Source: Albula goreensis (taxonomy: Eukaryota > Chordata > Actinopteri > Albuliformes > Albulidae). Taken from it: a DNA stretch of 64,000 nucleotides. Position 1 is the stretch's first letter; each line of letters opens with the position of its first letter. A program made the position numbers and the translations under genes. Below are positions 1 to 12,692 of this stretch, piece by piece. Below the pieces are notes generated by a model that was not told where the DNA came from, made no database searches, and was given only the letters and a program-made list of their open reading frames with translations. The DNA is taken from NCBI GenBank assembly GCA_022829145.1, contig CM040741.1, positions 53,414,180-53,478,179 of the forward strand, in the 5' to 3' direction.

Positions 1-142
1 TAATCCATGTCTGTTTGTCTTTGTACATTCACTTTACAATGTAAACAATCTCTAAAGTGCAATCACATATGTAGAGACCACCACATACTACCCCCTGGGT
101 CCCACTGGCAAAGTCTAGATTCTGGATCTTACCCCAGGACCC

Positions 143-879
143 CTACAGGCAGCTCCTGTATACTTCTACAATACACACTTTTGAAGGGACTGTGTAATTT
201 CTTAGAGTAGCTTGAGATAAAAATTGTTGTGCCTTGTCACTATCATCACACATGCATACATCAAAAAACACGTGCATACATTCAACAGGTCCATCGAAAC
301 ACTGAAGACTCAAAGCATTAAGACCACTGGACGTTTTGACCCAGTGAAGTTGTGGACATCCATCTGGCACCTCCAGGTACAAGGCTGACTTAACCTGGTT
401 TTCTGAATAGCAAGGTGAAAAATGCAGAGCCAGGCATGTGGGTTCCGCTCTGACGGGTTATTGATTTGGTGCCAGGCTGCTGGAAGGTGTCACCCACACT
501 TTGGGCCTGGTAGCTGTCAGCAAGGGTTGCTGGGATATAAACAAGCCTTTCTTTTGAGACATGCACAGGGAGAGTGTGGTTAGACTGACAGGTGGAATAG
601 ATGGAGCAATCCCTTTGGTTGGGGGGTTTGTAATTAAACTGGGACAGTCCTCTACAATCTACACAAGCAGCACCATTATCCAGAACGAGAGGAGGTGAGC
701 AGAGCTGTTGGAGTACAAGCTGTGATGTCCTGGTTGAGGCAGAACCTGTTCCAGTAGGGTAGATCTGGTCATGCGCAATAAGCGGTGATGCCATACAGCT
801 GTCAAGCACATGAGTGCTCAAGCTGGCAACAAATTGGAGATCGATACACCAGCAGCACTGCTCGAAATGCTTGTCTCTC
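143..879 (-). pseudogene. unrecognised cysteine-rich reading frame, split by a frameshift
   Basis: Two long minus-strand open stretches abut. The upstream one runs from a stop near 879 down to about 390, roughly 165 codons; its first in-frame ATG opens MASPLIAHDQIYPTG. The downstream one, about 85-100 codons, ends at a TAG at 143-145 and reads for example SALYLEVPDGCPQLHWVK and later CFDGPVECMHVFFDVC. They are in different frames with no room for a normal intron between them, although CTATTCAG near 403 resembles a splice acceptor. Composition is protein-like, with many cysteines and no low complexity. I do not recognise the family. It could be the last exons of a gene that continues off the left edge, a decayed gene copy, or chance. 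A hAT element sits immediately upstream. The frameshift could also be a sequencing error. Whether this is coding at all is uncertain. Confidence 0.3.
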
Positions 880-900
880 CTTTATCACCACACATTAGAT

Positions 901-1233
901 CAGGGGTTCCCAAACTTTTTCAGCCCATGACTCCCGAAATAACGGCGCCAGAAACTGGCGACCCCCACATATCTCCAGAGGTGGTTGAAGCGTACAAAAG
1001 TTTGTGCACACACACACTAATAGGCCTATTCATACAGGACACAGTGCACCAAAAAACAAAATAGCAAAACAACCATAAATGCATTCTTTTTTATAGTAAT
1101 GAAGTAACATTAAACTTAACTAAGTGGGCGCTATGCATCAATCAGATTTTTGATTCTGGAAATCATCTCGTGACCCCCCCACCCATGTCTCGTGACCCCT
1201 GTGGGGTCTCAACCCCCACTTTGGGAACCCCTG
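901..1233. mobile_element. non-autonomous hAT element (333 bp) with 8-bp target duplication
   Basis: The ends form an inverted repeat: the left starts CAGGGGTTCCCAAACT and the right ends in TTTGGGAACCCCTG. The flanks are CATTAGAT (893-900) and CATAAGAT (1234-1241), an 8-bp duplication with one mismatch. Eight-base duplications and CAGGGG-type ends are hallmarks of hAT transposons. Inside are repeated GTGACCCC/GGGTCTC blocks and no transposase, so it is a MITE mobilised in trans. The mismatch suggests the insertion is not recent. Confidence 0.85.
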
Positions 1234-1241
1234 CATAAGAT

Positions 1242-3898
1242 CATCCACTGGTATTTCTAGCAAAACACGTCCAAGACTAACTTAGAGCAGGATGAACTAA
1301 GCGTTTTAGAGTATGCATGACATAAAATTTTAAAGTCTTTTTAGTGGTTTTGAGAGTTGTTAATAAAAATATACACAAATGGAAAAAACACAGCAAAAAC
1401 CTCTCCTTGGCTGTACATACACATGCACTGCAGCAATGGAATTACATTCTGCATGATATGATTTTTTTTTAAAGCCAAATTATTTTTGTGCTATTTGTAA
1501 TAGCAATGACAGCAATGGAAGATATTACATTAACACACCCACATGAACAGCAGTACTTAAGTATGCACATGATAGTGTATATTACAGTATAAGAAGGAAG
1601 GCCTCTAATCTCTCTAATCTGATCCCCCATTCACCAACAAACCATTAAGAGCAGTTAAATTGGACCAACAAACAATCATTAGTCTCGGCTCATTATATCT
1701 CTCTGATCTCTGTCAGAGAAATAATTGGCTAGCTTCTGCCGCCTATATTTCAAGTCAAAGAGGAAGGCATGACCCCCGAAGGTCATGGGGAAGAAAGGGA
1801 TGATTTGGCAGGTCAGTAGCGAAAAAGAGGTGGGGTCAGGGGTCAAACCAACATCAAGATGGGTTGTGCCCGGATGGGAGTGGGGGGGGATTTCTGTCGC
1901 CCACTGGATCCAAAGTGGTCGATCAAACAGGGGACCCAATAGAGTGGGCACAAATAGAGAAAAAAATGCTCTCTACCACCTTTAAAGATTTTCATTTATT
2001 TATTCTGTACATAACCCTCAGAATAAGGTTACTCGGAGAACCTGTAAGTGAACTCAATATCAAAGAACCTTTAAGGGTTCCCCCAGCAGGACAAGCCAGG
2101 AACCCTTTAGGAACCTCAGTGTAGACTGCGGATGATAATGGTGTAAGACAGACCTCTGACTACAATATTTTCATTGATAATCCATTTTCATCAAAAAACA
2201 CACTCAAGACAACTTCTCTTGACATCCCCATACAATAAAAGAAACAAACTAACATTATAATGATATAAATGGGAGCTCTGGTGGCTCAGCTGGCAAAGGT
2301 GATGGAAATGGCTTGTATTTGAATTTGATTGCAATTGCTTGAATTTGAGCTAAAGCATTGACCAATTACAACTAGGAGCCTACACTGAAGAGACATATAG
2401 GTTAGTCTGCCAGAGGTGCTTAAATTAGTCAGGGTCCATTGGTACCCACTGCTGACAACTTGACACCATTTGTTGATATATTTGAACATGATATGCAATG
2501 CCAATGGTCCATAAAGGAGATTGACAGAAAGAAAACAAGCGGTAATAACGATGACAATACATTTATTTCTTTAGAAGAATCTAATACAAACTTTTTGAAC
2601 TCACAGACCAGGTACATAAACAAGGAAGTGTAGGTATTCGCATGTCTCGAAGAAAGACTGCAATATTCAAAGGAATAACATATAACTACTATAACATGAA
2701 ATTAGTTTCACTCACAAAACCCGAAGATCCATTATGGTATCATAATTAGCATGGCCAAGCAATGAACAGATTTAAATTAGTGTCCCACATACGATTCTCA
2801 TGAAATTCGGCAGAGCAGCTGCCTTTTTTTTCTGTGAAAAATTCAGTAAAATCATTTGTTTTGACGAGAAGCTAGGAATTTCTGGATCCTACCATGCATG
2901 CGGTACCTCAGGGCACTACAGTTCTTATCGAACAATTACTTAAATGCTTTAGGAGGCTGAGTAGTTAATACTGCAGATTATTCTGTTGATTTGTCTAACC
3001 GGCTCGAGCAATGTGTGCCTACCGCAGTTTCAAAGCCCACTAACACTCAATCAAAACTATTAGCAAAATCCAGAGAAAGCCACAATGCTACATGGAAAAG
3101 AGAAGCTAGAGATTGAGGACCAGTAAAAACTCTGTAATGTGTCAATAACATTAACATGTCACCCCTAATTAGTCAAGTAGAAGAAATTAAAATTGAACAA
3201 GCAACCAAGTAAGTTTCAAACAATATTTGTCTAACCTAAGAAGAAAATGACTTATTATTGCATGCATGGTTTTCTAAACTATGCATCTCTGGAGTCGTGA
3301 CTCATGCTCAAACTCAATCTTGTGAAAGACTTGAAGTGAAAGACTAGTAATGGAAAGGTACCATGTAGTCTTGTCATTGTCAACACTCAAAGAATCAGAC
3401 AAATATTTAATGTTAATCACTTGTCTAACTAAAATGTGCAGGTGTGCATCAGCCAGCTCCCTGATGTATAGAAATGTCTCCTTGAAGATTCTGACAAACT
3501 GTCTGTGAAACTAACTTGTCAATGCATTGCTTTGTTTAATGGTCTGCTAGTGTTTATGTTGTATGTGATGTGTCACATTCTATTTTGATTTTCTATTACA
3601 AAAACTTGCAGATTAAATTTTTCCACACCATTGTCATACTCACTCATTTTTGAGTGCAATTGTGTTATTATTTAAAGGAATGGGCCTCCAAAATCATGTT
3701 TGGATGATTTTCAAGGCTAATAGACAGGCAACAAGTGGCTTGTTTGGTCTTTTTCAAAAACATGTTTGTTAATTGCTTCACAAAAACTTCACAAGCATTG
3801 TTAATGATGTTGCATGCTGAATTTGATGGAGCTCAGAGATAGTAAAACACATTTTTGACATGTTTTGATCACATTGTGACTCCTAAAACACAAACACA
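1242..3898. other. intergenic, no gene recognised
   Basis: AT-rich spacer. Open frames around 1.7-2.1 kb and 2.3-2.6 kb occur on both strands at once and resemble no family. A stretch at 2272-2310 (GTGGCTCAGCTGGCAAAGG) resembles the A-box of tRNA-derived SINEs, but I found no matching B-box or tail, so it is not called. Confidence 0.6.
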
Positions 3899-3998
3899 TT
3901 GGGTATAGCTGTCCCTAACTTTTCTGAATCAGTAAGCACAAGTTTCTGAGCACAAGTTTTTGATTGGTTCTGAAAAGTCAGGGACAGAAATACCCATT
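3899..3998. repeat. imperfect inverted repeat, arms of about 30 bp
   Basis: The left arm (3899-3930) reads GGGTATAGCTGTCCCTAAC then TTTTCTGAAT. The right arm (3963-3998), read on the other strand, gives GGGTATTTCTGTCCCTGAC then TTTTCAGAAC. The loop contains a direct repeat of GCACAAGTTT. Arms and loop together resemble a small foldback MITE; no clear target duplication was seen. Confidence 0.6.
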
Positions 3999-6333
3999 AT
4001 AAGGTTCATAAAACCTCATTCACCCATCACTAGTCTGAACAATCACAATAATACAGAGGATATACTGAGCCAGTACAAGCTTCACTTTCTGGCTTGGCTT
4101 TGTAATCCAAATCCAGACAGAGCTTCTCTCCACTACCACAGAAGGTGACCCCCACCCCACCCACCTCCCTCTGCGCCCCCTTCCTGGAATGGAAATCTAG
4201 GATTATAGACTTTACAGAAGCTCTGGCCTCCCCTCCCCAGTCACATATTAGCTGCTGTAAGCGGGTAGCCCCCCTTTCTGCACCCCCCATTATTCAGCCT
4301 GCCTGGCACCAAACAGCAGCACAGCTGAGCAAAATACATGAGAGCCCCCTGCTGCCAGGAGCCAGGCAGAGAGGAGGAACAAACCATTGCTAATGGAGAC
4401 ACGACATGCTCGCCAAGGCGGAAACTTAAACAAACGATTAATGGGCTATGGACCCTTCGATGCAGGTCCCTCCCCACCCCCTCGCCAACCCAGCTTAACT
4501 ACTGCAAGCATTCCTGCCATAGAGAACAGGGTTTTAAGGGGGAAAAGCCACAGGAACCACTGCTGTTCCCATGTTCCCCTCACCCTTATTCTCCCTCTCC
4601 TTAGAAACACACACATAAAGTTCAAGTACACCAAACAGAAGACAACTTGCTAGGACATTTCATCAGCATTGCAAGATCGTACTTACTATATTAAATTTTA
4701 ACATACCATCCGAGTGTAAGAGAAGAAGTCTGAAAGTTTTGAACCGTTGGCCCTTGCAACTCAAAGACCACATTAAACACACAACAAACTCAATGACTTT
4801 TAAGATGGGACTGTGATTTTAGCTTTGCATTTTTTTACACTAAACAATATAGTTTAATGCATTTGCATGGAGATAGGGTATGCACATACGACTCAGTTAG
4901 CTGACTAGCTGGTTCGCAGTCACAAATTGTCAAGGAGGACTTTGTTAGCTGATTAACTACTGATGAATTTGCCAGCTAAGTAGTTAGGTCATAAGTGGTT
5001 AAGAACCTAATGAGCTAAGATGTATTATTCTGTTTCCCTTGAGATGTTAGTTATTAAATAAATACCACAGCATAACACTATAAATAGAGGATGAATATAC
5101 AAAATATTACAAAATAATCTATATGTGAAACATCCACTTACCTGGTGTCTCAGCAGACACTGCCTGTCTGCTGCTGAGTGTTTGGAATATCTTTTCATAT
5201 CACATTTTGAACTGCAAGGTTTGGGAGGCAAGTCCTTGCATGTCCTCAACACACATGATGCCTAAGCCATGCATGTATGTTCTAGATAATGACTTGCCTT
5301 AGGTATGCATGTATGTATTTTCTGCCAATTCTAAATAAAGACATGCCTTTCACTTACTTTTTAAAAATTTTTCAATATGATCCAAACAATATCAATAGTC
5401 CAGACAATGACCGCTATTGTGCTAGCTATATTATTCAACTCTAATGATGGCTTCAATGTTTCATTCAGTTAAACTTCCATGGGACAGTCTAATTAATTTA
5501 TTTTATTATAATACTATATTATGATACTATAGATGATACTAATGTTAAATTACAATAACAAAATAAGGGAACAGAATGAAAGGTTGAAGAAGCTAAACTT
5601 GACCAAACATACAGTAGGTGAAACATAAAGCTTGTATTTACTATTTATAATTTCTGTGATCTCACAACTACTTCAAGCAATTTGCCAAATTATTCCAAGG
5701 AGATATGTACAACATTTCAGATATAAAATATTCGCAGGGTCAGACACAAAATTCAAACTGAAGCAATCAATATTTAAGGGCCGTTTCAACTTGGATACAA
5801 CAAACCACAGCATTGGAAATAAAACCTGTTTCTTCTACTACTGGCACTGTGTTTTCTCATTCATTTGATTTTCTGAATGGAATCTACAATCCTACATGGA
5901 CATGCAGTGATTATTTGCTCTCATGGCCATTCTGACTACTCTTGGAGACACAGCATTGTGCTGCTGTCTGGACAGAGCAGGGTAAATTGAGGAAGGCTAG
6001 CTGGTCAAGAGAACCTTGTCTTCTCTGGCACACTAGAGGTCAAACTCACTTTACCACGCTTGGCTGAGGGAAGTGACCTAATGAGGCACCAGCAGCAAAG
6101 CCCAAATGAGATCAGAGCAGCATACACAAGGACCCCAGTCATTAGATTCCACTCTAGTACCCAAGACCCACTTCCATAGAAAAAGTCCTGTGGAAACACA
6201 CCCAAAACTACATATTCCAAACTGAAAACAGCAACCTGATTCCATGACCCATTGCTTAGGCCACAAACTTTGGTAGCCATTGTGGTTCCTACAAATCTCA
6301 ATTGTTTTATATGTGTTGATATACAGTAGATGG
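3999..6333. other. intergenic; contains a GC-balanced block at 4140-4620
   Basis: No gene recognised. The block at 4140-4620 is richer in G+C than its surroundings, is C-rich on the plus strand, and contains a homeodomain-like site (CGATTAATGG near 4435). Its open frames lie on both strands and have no recognisable domain. It may be regulatory DNA. The rest is AT-rich. Confidence 0.5.
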
Positions 6334-7223
6334 TTGGGCAGCACGATATATCATTTCAGCATCGTCATCTCCATGTGCGCATACGCAATAGTTACATCGC
6401 AGATCAAATAAAAGCGATGTCGAGTGAGGCAAATTAACTCAAACACGTCATGCGAAAACTTTTTTGCTGCTTGATACAAAAGGAAAACTCACACGTTTCT
6501 CATTTTCCATGACTACTCTACAAGAGAGGTTTGCCTGATACAACATAATTTACTCTGTTGTAAGGGTTGTTGGATGCACGGAGTTTGATGATAGTGAGTG
6601 ACATGCAGGCTCTGCATGCACAGCTAACCACCAATCACAATCATTTGATTTGATCAGTTTATCAAACAACCAAAGCAGGCCCCGTCCCCGCTAGTCGTCG
6701 ACCACAACCTTAGCATGGGAGAGGAAATGGAGAAAAACACCGTAAAAGAAGATTTGGTTGTTAAAAGAAAAGCAGCGTCAGTTGTATGGAATTATTTCAG
6801 CTACAGAAAGGATGACGTTGACCAAAGACAGATACTTTGTCGACAGTGCCTTGCAAATGTCGCCACAGCACAAGGAAACACGACTAATTTGTTTGATCAT
6901 TTAAATCGGCACCACAAAGCTCTGTATGACAATTGCAAAGCCAGATCTCAGTACCACCCCAAAGCAATACAAAAAAACTCATTCGGATGCCTTTGACGAC
7001 TTCAGAGCAAAAAGTCATTTTTCAGCTTTTTCCTATGAGTTTTTTTTTATTTTCAGTGCAGATGCACTCCCCTACAAAATTGCCCTAATCATTCTAGAAT
7101 TATTAATTCTTTCCAAATAAAGCTAATCGGGTCATCTTGTGTTTTGTTTTTTTCATATCGCACTATATATCACAGAAAAAAAATATTGCAATGTCAGTTT
7201 TTTTTCGATATCGTGCAGCCCTA
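6334..7223. mobile_element. hAT-like element with a truncated BED-finger ORF
   Basis: The left end reads GGGCAGCACGATATAT and the right end, on the opposite strand, GGGCTGCACGATATCG, forming terminal inverted repeats of the GGGCTGCACGATAT type common in fish hAT elements. Subterminal poly-A/T and GATAT motifs are present at both ends. The element is about 890 bp, far shorter than an autonomous hAT (roughly 3 kb or more), and retains only the start of a transposase. A clean 8-bp target duplication was not visible. Confidence 0.75.
6715..6996 (+). CDS. BED-type zinc-finger N-terminal fragment of a hAT transposase
   Basis: An open frame of 93 codons inside the hAT-like element. Residues about 18-72 have the BED finger pattern: an aromatic pair near the start (VVWNYFSY), a CxxC (ILCRQC) and a downstream histidine cluster (FDHLNRHH). 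BED fingers bind the terminal DNA of hAT elements. The reading frame then ends; the RNase-H-like catalytic core and the dimerisation domain are missing. It is therefore either a dead remnant or a stand-alone DNA-binding peptide. Expression cannot be judged from sequence, and no promoter or splice site was evident. ZBED-type host genes derive from such transposases, but the flanking terminal repeats argue for a transposon copy rather than a domesticated gene. Confidence 0.6.
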   Translation: MGEEMEKNTVKEDLVVKRKAASVVWNYFSYRKDDVDQRQILCRQCLANVATAQGNTTNLFDHLNRHHKALYDNCKARSQYHPKAIQKNSFGCL

Positions 7224-10063
7224 GAATGTAGTTGACTCTTATTCAGAGTGACATACAAGAGATAGACAGACATACTAGAACTTCACACATTGACAGAAAG
7301 AGAAAGGCATTGAGATTGCCTTTTTTGCTTGATTTACTATTATTCAGAGTCTTAGGATTTGAAAATGTAAGCATTTCATCATCTTTTCCATCTTTCATCA
7401 TCAGCTTCCGTAAGGTCAAACAATGCATGGCATGCAGATAATCTTAAAGAGCGTCCGACTATTGGCACCATGGCTAAGAAATGGATTTGTCTTTAGCTCA
7501 GAAGACTGAGGAAAGATCAAACAAACACATGCATGCACTCACAGTCAATTGTTTCCCCCTTTCATTACTAATAAGTATTGCCCCATTTAAAAAGAAACCT
7601 GATTAATTATCTTCTGAGGTAAAGCTTAGCACCAAATCAAATGATTTTGCAACAGATAACACACTAAACATTCAATAAAATATGTATTCAGAAGTATTAA
7701 ATGACAGGGCCTCACAACCATCATAAAATTGAAGCAAATAAATGAATATGTGTGAAATAGGGCCCGTGGAGTAACTTAACTAAAAAGCAGTCCCCTAATA
7801 TGACAATATGACTCACTGATGCATGGAGAGATGCAACACAGAGAGAGTGGACCACAGGGTTATGGGGAGGTCCAATCCTGCACCAACCACCAAAGAGACA
7901 CCCGGGGAAATGCCTTTCTCTTGTGTTCTGATTGGCAGGTGATGACCTTTGATGTAATGCACTGACTGGGAAAGTGTGGCTCCCACTGAATCTCGGGGAG
8001 ATGCTCGGCTGAACTGGAGCCAGTGTCACTTCTCATTATGGCCTTCAGGCTCAACAGCCTCCCTTAATCCTGCACACAGGCCCCCAGCTCTCTGCTGGAG
8101 AGCACAGCGTAATGATATCAATAGCAATGGGGGTGCAATGAATACAAACCTTTGTGTAGAATGTTTAGACAAGAACATCCCACGCACCTGACTCACCCCA
8201 TCCCTAACACACAGTAAGGGCAGAGATTTATGTAACATACTAATTTACCAGACCATAAATGCAGCAGCAAATCTGTAAAATATAAATGCAAAATGCCCCC
8301 AAGTGGCAACTGGTGGTAAACCAATTCAAGTTATTTTTACAGTCTGGCTAGAAAGGTGGGAAAACATATTATTGCCATGACAACTGGCACAAAGACTTAC
8401 TACATTAGATGGATTGAGAAATGAAAAAGAATGAAAAATAAAACAATGGCCTCCAGGAGCTCACACAGTAAGACGGGGTCAGGACACAAGTGTGGCTATT
8501 ACTGGCTATGTCCAGGGGTGTGCACTGGTGAGGCAACAACTGGCCCAACCTCACCAGTGCAATGATTGGGGATAAGCCATTTAAAATTGTAAGACTTATT
8601 GCTCTCTAGTGGTCAGGCACCTGCAAGTATCTGAACCAATGACAAGCTGACTTCATCATCTTCCAAATACATCGGCAGTATGTAAATTACTGGTGCATCT
8701 ACAGTGTGGAAAGAAGTGAGGACTTGCCTTTACATGAATTGAAGGAGATGAAGTTCATGACTTCCTCCTCCTTGTGGGAGAGGCAGCAGGAGGCCAAACA
8801 ATCCAAATATAAAACAACCTGTAATAAGACAATTCCAGTATTCACCAAACAGCATACATTATTGAAGAACATCTTATCTTTGGAGGAGATATGAACATTA
8901 ATGTTGCCTCATACAATCTTAAATGAATTAATGATGCATTAAATGAGCATTAAAAATCTGTAATGTTAATAATTTATCATACTGATGTTCAAACAATATG
9001 ATTTTTCATGACTATTATAGCATCCCTCTTCTTTTCCCTCACTCATCTTAGCATTTCATTCTAAAATATCTCTCTCACACGTTGACTCTTCTTTCCCTTG
9101 AGCAAAATTAGAATGAATCATTAACATGTCAATATATTAATGACTCTGGCGTTGTAGATTAACTGTGAATTAAAATATTTCCTGTTCAGTTTCAACTGGT
9201 GAAAAAGAACCTTCTTCAGAACTAAAAACGTCTCTACTTGAAACGGATGAACAAAGGCGAATTCACAAGAAGCAAATTCGGGTACGGGAGTTGTCAGTAT
9301 TGTTAGCTATCGATACAGTTGTTGACCGACATACTGCTGAGATGAGAAGGCACGTTAGCTAGCTAAATACATACATCATTCTGCATTGAATAAATAAAAA
9401 TAACAGCAATCCCATTACTACATTAAAGTGAGGATTCTCAAAGACGTACAAATGAAGAAGCTGACTTATGACAACGACGAGAGAACAACTTATGCTACCG
9501 AGATGATAGAAAAGTAGGTTTTGCCTTCAGATTGTAAGTGACCATATTTATTTCCCTGAATGGCCTCATTCTAATGCGGTAACTCAAAGCAACTTTTGAA
9601 ACTCAATTATGTAACTCGGAGTAAAATTCTATACTGACAGTAGCCTATTTAATTTTTCCTGTTTTGACTAACGTTTATTAATTTGAACGTACACCACTCT
9701 AATGCGCATGTCCATAGTCAGAGTAAAGAACCAAATTTTGTTGTAATCAGGTTTAACGGTTCTGCTGTTATTCAAAGACTTAACGATTTACGTCTGAAAA
9801 ATAAAACTGTCCAATAAGACTTTTTGCCTCAAGTTTTAATTTTTTCTTACGTCGTTTTCATGTTGCAGTGTTGAAAACTATCAGCTTAGACAGCACTAAC
9901 AAAATTACCGCTAGTGTAAAAAATGTTACAATAATAAGAACATCGCGGTACCTGAGATAGTCACAAATAAAATCCTCTGTGGTGACCATCTTGTCACTTT
10001 ACTGCATTGCTGCTGTACAGGGAACCAAATTCTCTCAAGGTCTATCTTGATGTATCCATTCAT
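7224..10063. other. intergenic, no gene recognised
   Basis: AT-rich spacer with a GC-balanced block at about 7.85-8.15 kb that has no consistent open frame. It contains the 8521-8561 hairpin and a CTCF-like motif at 8294-8306 (both listed separately). CpG-containing DNA at 9.2-9.95 kb has no recognisable gene. Confidence 0.5.
8521..8561. repeat. perfect 13-bp hairpin
   Basis: TGCACTGGTGAGG (8521-8533) is followed after a 15-nt loop by its exact reverse complement (8549-8561). The arms are too short for a typical microRNA precursor, and there is no T-tract typical of a bacterial terminator. Function unknown. Confidence 0.8.
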
Positions 10064-10822
10064 CAAATAAGACGTTTCAGACACATACTACTTGCCATTT
10101 TTACATCAATAGACAACTTTTTTTGGGGTACACTTACCCTTCCCGTTTAATAGACTGTTCAATCAGTAACAGCATCACATGATCATGCAATCCTATTGGC
10201 AGATGGACAGGGATTGTGTCCTGTGTTCAGTGGGCAATATGTGGCATAGATAGTGGGCACGAGATGCACAGGTATGAGTGTATCAGAGACAGCAACCTGC
10301 TGAGTCATGAATGAATCAGGAATGGATCACCACCCAAAAAAAGACAGACCGCGATATAATGAAAATCATGTGAGTCCATGGATTCTGCCAGTTGTCAACA
10401 ACGAAGGCTGGTGGTGGCAGTGTAATGGTTTGGGTTGTTTTCATGTCACATATTGGGTCGCATGAAGTGACTGTAGCAGTGCTTTAGCACCACATGCCAC
10501 AGGAATTGTCCAGGAATGGTTCCAGGAACATGACAGTGAATTCATCTTACTGCAATGGCCTTCCCAGTCCCCATTTCTCAATCCAAATGAGCATCTGTGG
10601 GATGAGATAGAAATGGATTTCCAGAGTACAGATCCACTGTCAGGCAATTTGCAACAACTATGAGGGGCATTAGAGACATCATGGGCCAGAATCCCAAAGC
10701 CCCACTTTCGACACCTTGTGTTTATGCACCTACAAATTCAAGCTGCTTTGAGGGCAACAGGGGGACCAACTCACTTTTAGGTAGGTGTGCCTAAAACGGT
10801 GGCCTAATAATGTATGTTCCAG
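10064..10822 (+). mobile_element. degenerate Tc1/mariner element, internally deleted
   Basis: The core carries decayed Tc1-type transposase sequence (10,350-10,780). The right end, read on the opposite strand, is TTAGGCCACCGTTTTAGGCA. A weakly similar left end near 10,064 (AAATAAGACGTTTCAGACAC) would give an element of about 760 bp, half the usual 1.6 kb. The left boundary is uncertain. Confidence 0.7.
10350..10780 (+). pseudogene. Tc1/mariner transposase remnant
   Basis: Near 10,408-10,440 one frame gives GGGSVMVW, the conserved strand following the second catalytic aspartate region in Tc1-type transposases. Near 10,550-10,620 a different frame gives QWPSQSPFLNPNEHLWDE, matching the WPSQSPDLNPIEHLWDE signature that carries the final catalytic glutamate of the DD34E triad; Asp in SPDLN is replaced by Phe and Ile by Asn. 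The two parts are in different frames and stops follow, so the copy cannot encode a working transposase. No N-terminal DNA-binding domain was found. Confidence 0.8.
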
Positions 10823-12692
10823 TTTCACTTGTCTATCATTTATATCCGAGAATAAGCAGTATGCAGAATTAAAATGAAACTAATGTATTAAATGTGGATT
10901 TTATATTTCATTATAGTAGTCAGATTCCAATAACATTGTAAATGATAATGGATATAGTAGAAATAGTGTGCTATTATTATCTTAGTCTCATTTGTGCATT
11001 TGAAGTGTTTGGCCTCAGGTGTTCTTTCATTCAACACAACCAAGTTTTGGGTTGTTATATAAGGGTTTGGAGGTTGAATATATGCCTTTGGGCAGGCTCC
11101 TGGTCCCATTGTTCAAGACCTGGAGCATACAACCTGGAGCCTTCCTCAGATTCTTCAGTGTGATGGCTTTTTAAGTTTCATTTTCTCTGCATAGAAAATG
11201 CACTTAACTCATAGCAGATGTGTTCCTATTTTTGCTTCTCAGTTGGTCTTTTGTCTTATCCCTCTTTTATGTCCCTGCTCCATCCCTACTTTTAATCTCA
11301 TTCTGGTCCCCATGTGCTCTGGCAAAAGGGACAAAGCCATAAAACATAATATCCTTTACTGAGGTGAGAACGTAGTACCTCCACAGATGACCAAGTAAGG
11401 CAACTAACCAATCTCGGGTTAATAGCAGAGTGCCTTGGACTGAATCATAAATAAACCGAGCATCATGATAATCCTGAGTGGTTTTTTTATGTATTAAGGT
11501 GGCTTTCACAAAGCAGAGGATTCTACTCAAATCCTCAATAAGGTGCCAAGAATGTCCTCAACTATAAAAAGATTCATTTATTGCCTCCAAATGCTTGTCT
11601 GAGAGACTAGGATGGCGGTAGCAAGCAAGTCTCACGGTCTCCTCTCCCTCAATTATGAATGAACCTGAATTTACTGCAATAGATGGCACATTTGCAGAAT
11701 AGATGTAAAAACACAAGTCAGTATGCAAAGTAGGGTTTGTCCACCCAGATCAAAGAATATCACAAAATGAACAAAACAAATTTATCTACATTAACCAGGT
11801 CATCTCCAGAGGGATTCAGAACACAACAGAGAGGGAGCAGACTTTCCCAGAATCCCAGACCCCTAACTCCCCCAAAAGGAACAAGATCCAGATGGTCAAC
11901 AGAGTTTTCTATCCCCACCCCCACCACAAATCTCTTACCTGCTTATCACTTATCTCCACTTTCTTTTCACTCTTAAAGAAACCACTGACAGCCATGTTCA
12001 TTAGCACGTTTGCCCTCCTCTGATGCCAAAGGAACTCACTCATGTCCACTTAAAGACGTCTTTCCTCTGAAAGGACCCACAGGACCATGTGGGTATTCTA
12101 TGCTTCACATTCCTTCATTTGGTGTTTTGCTGACAGGCATTTGCAGATTTAAACTGTCCAGCTAGCCCCTGCCAGGCTACTTGGTAATCAGACCGATAGA
12201 CTTGTTGCTAATGCTTCTTTCTCACTGGAAATTGTTTGGTGGAAGTTCTGGAAAATGTTATGCATCAGCTTAAAAATTATGGCTCTCAATGCCAAGAATT
12301 TTGTTTTTCATTGACTTACAGCAGGAACATCTTCCAAAAATGAAAAGGGTCTGAGTCTCCTAGTTGTTTAATGATTGCAAGTATATTGAAAAGTTTTGGG
12401 GAGTAACCATTGCTTACAGCTAGTCATGTAGTAGCCTTCTTGAAAGACACAGAAATACTATAAAGTAAAAGATTCTACCACTCAAGTCAATTCAAGCTAA
12501 AGGTCCCTGCAATTAAGTCACACGTACCATTCATTCAAATTAAGATCAACACCAACAAGTCTGAAGTATATATAAACCATGGTCATTTAAGGAAATCAAG
12601 GGTTGTTTTTGAGCTAGATTTAAGATACATGCATGCACAGATGGCTGATTAGTTTGTTTTTAGTTGCCCAACTATGTTCTGTAGTGTCAAAT
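10823..12692. other. intergenic, no gene recognised
   Basis: AT-rich spacer. Short open frames near 10.9-11.5 kb (both strands) and 11.74-11.98 kb (plus) have no recognisable domains and no splice-site support. Confidence 0.55.

Noticed and set aside
2272..2310. tRNA-derived SINE head
   Set aside because: Only an A-box-like phrase; no B-box at the right distance, no tail, no target duplication.
8521..8561. microRNA precursor
   Set aside because: Arms of 13 bp are too short and no longer pairing extends outward.
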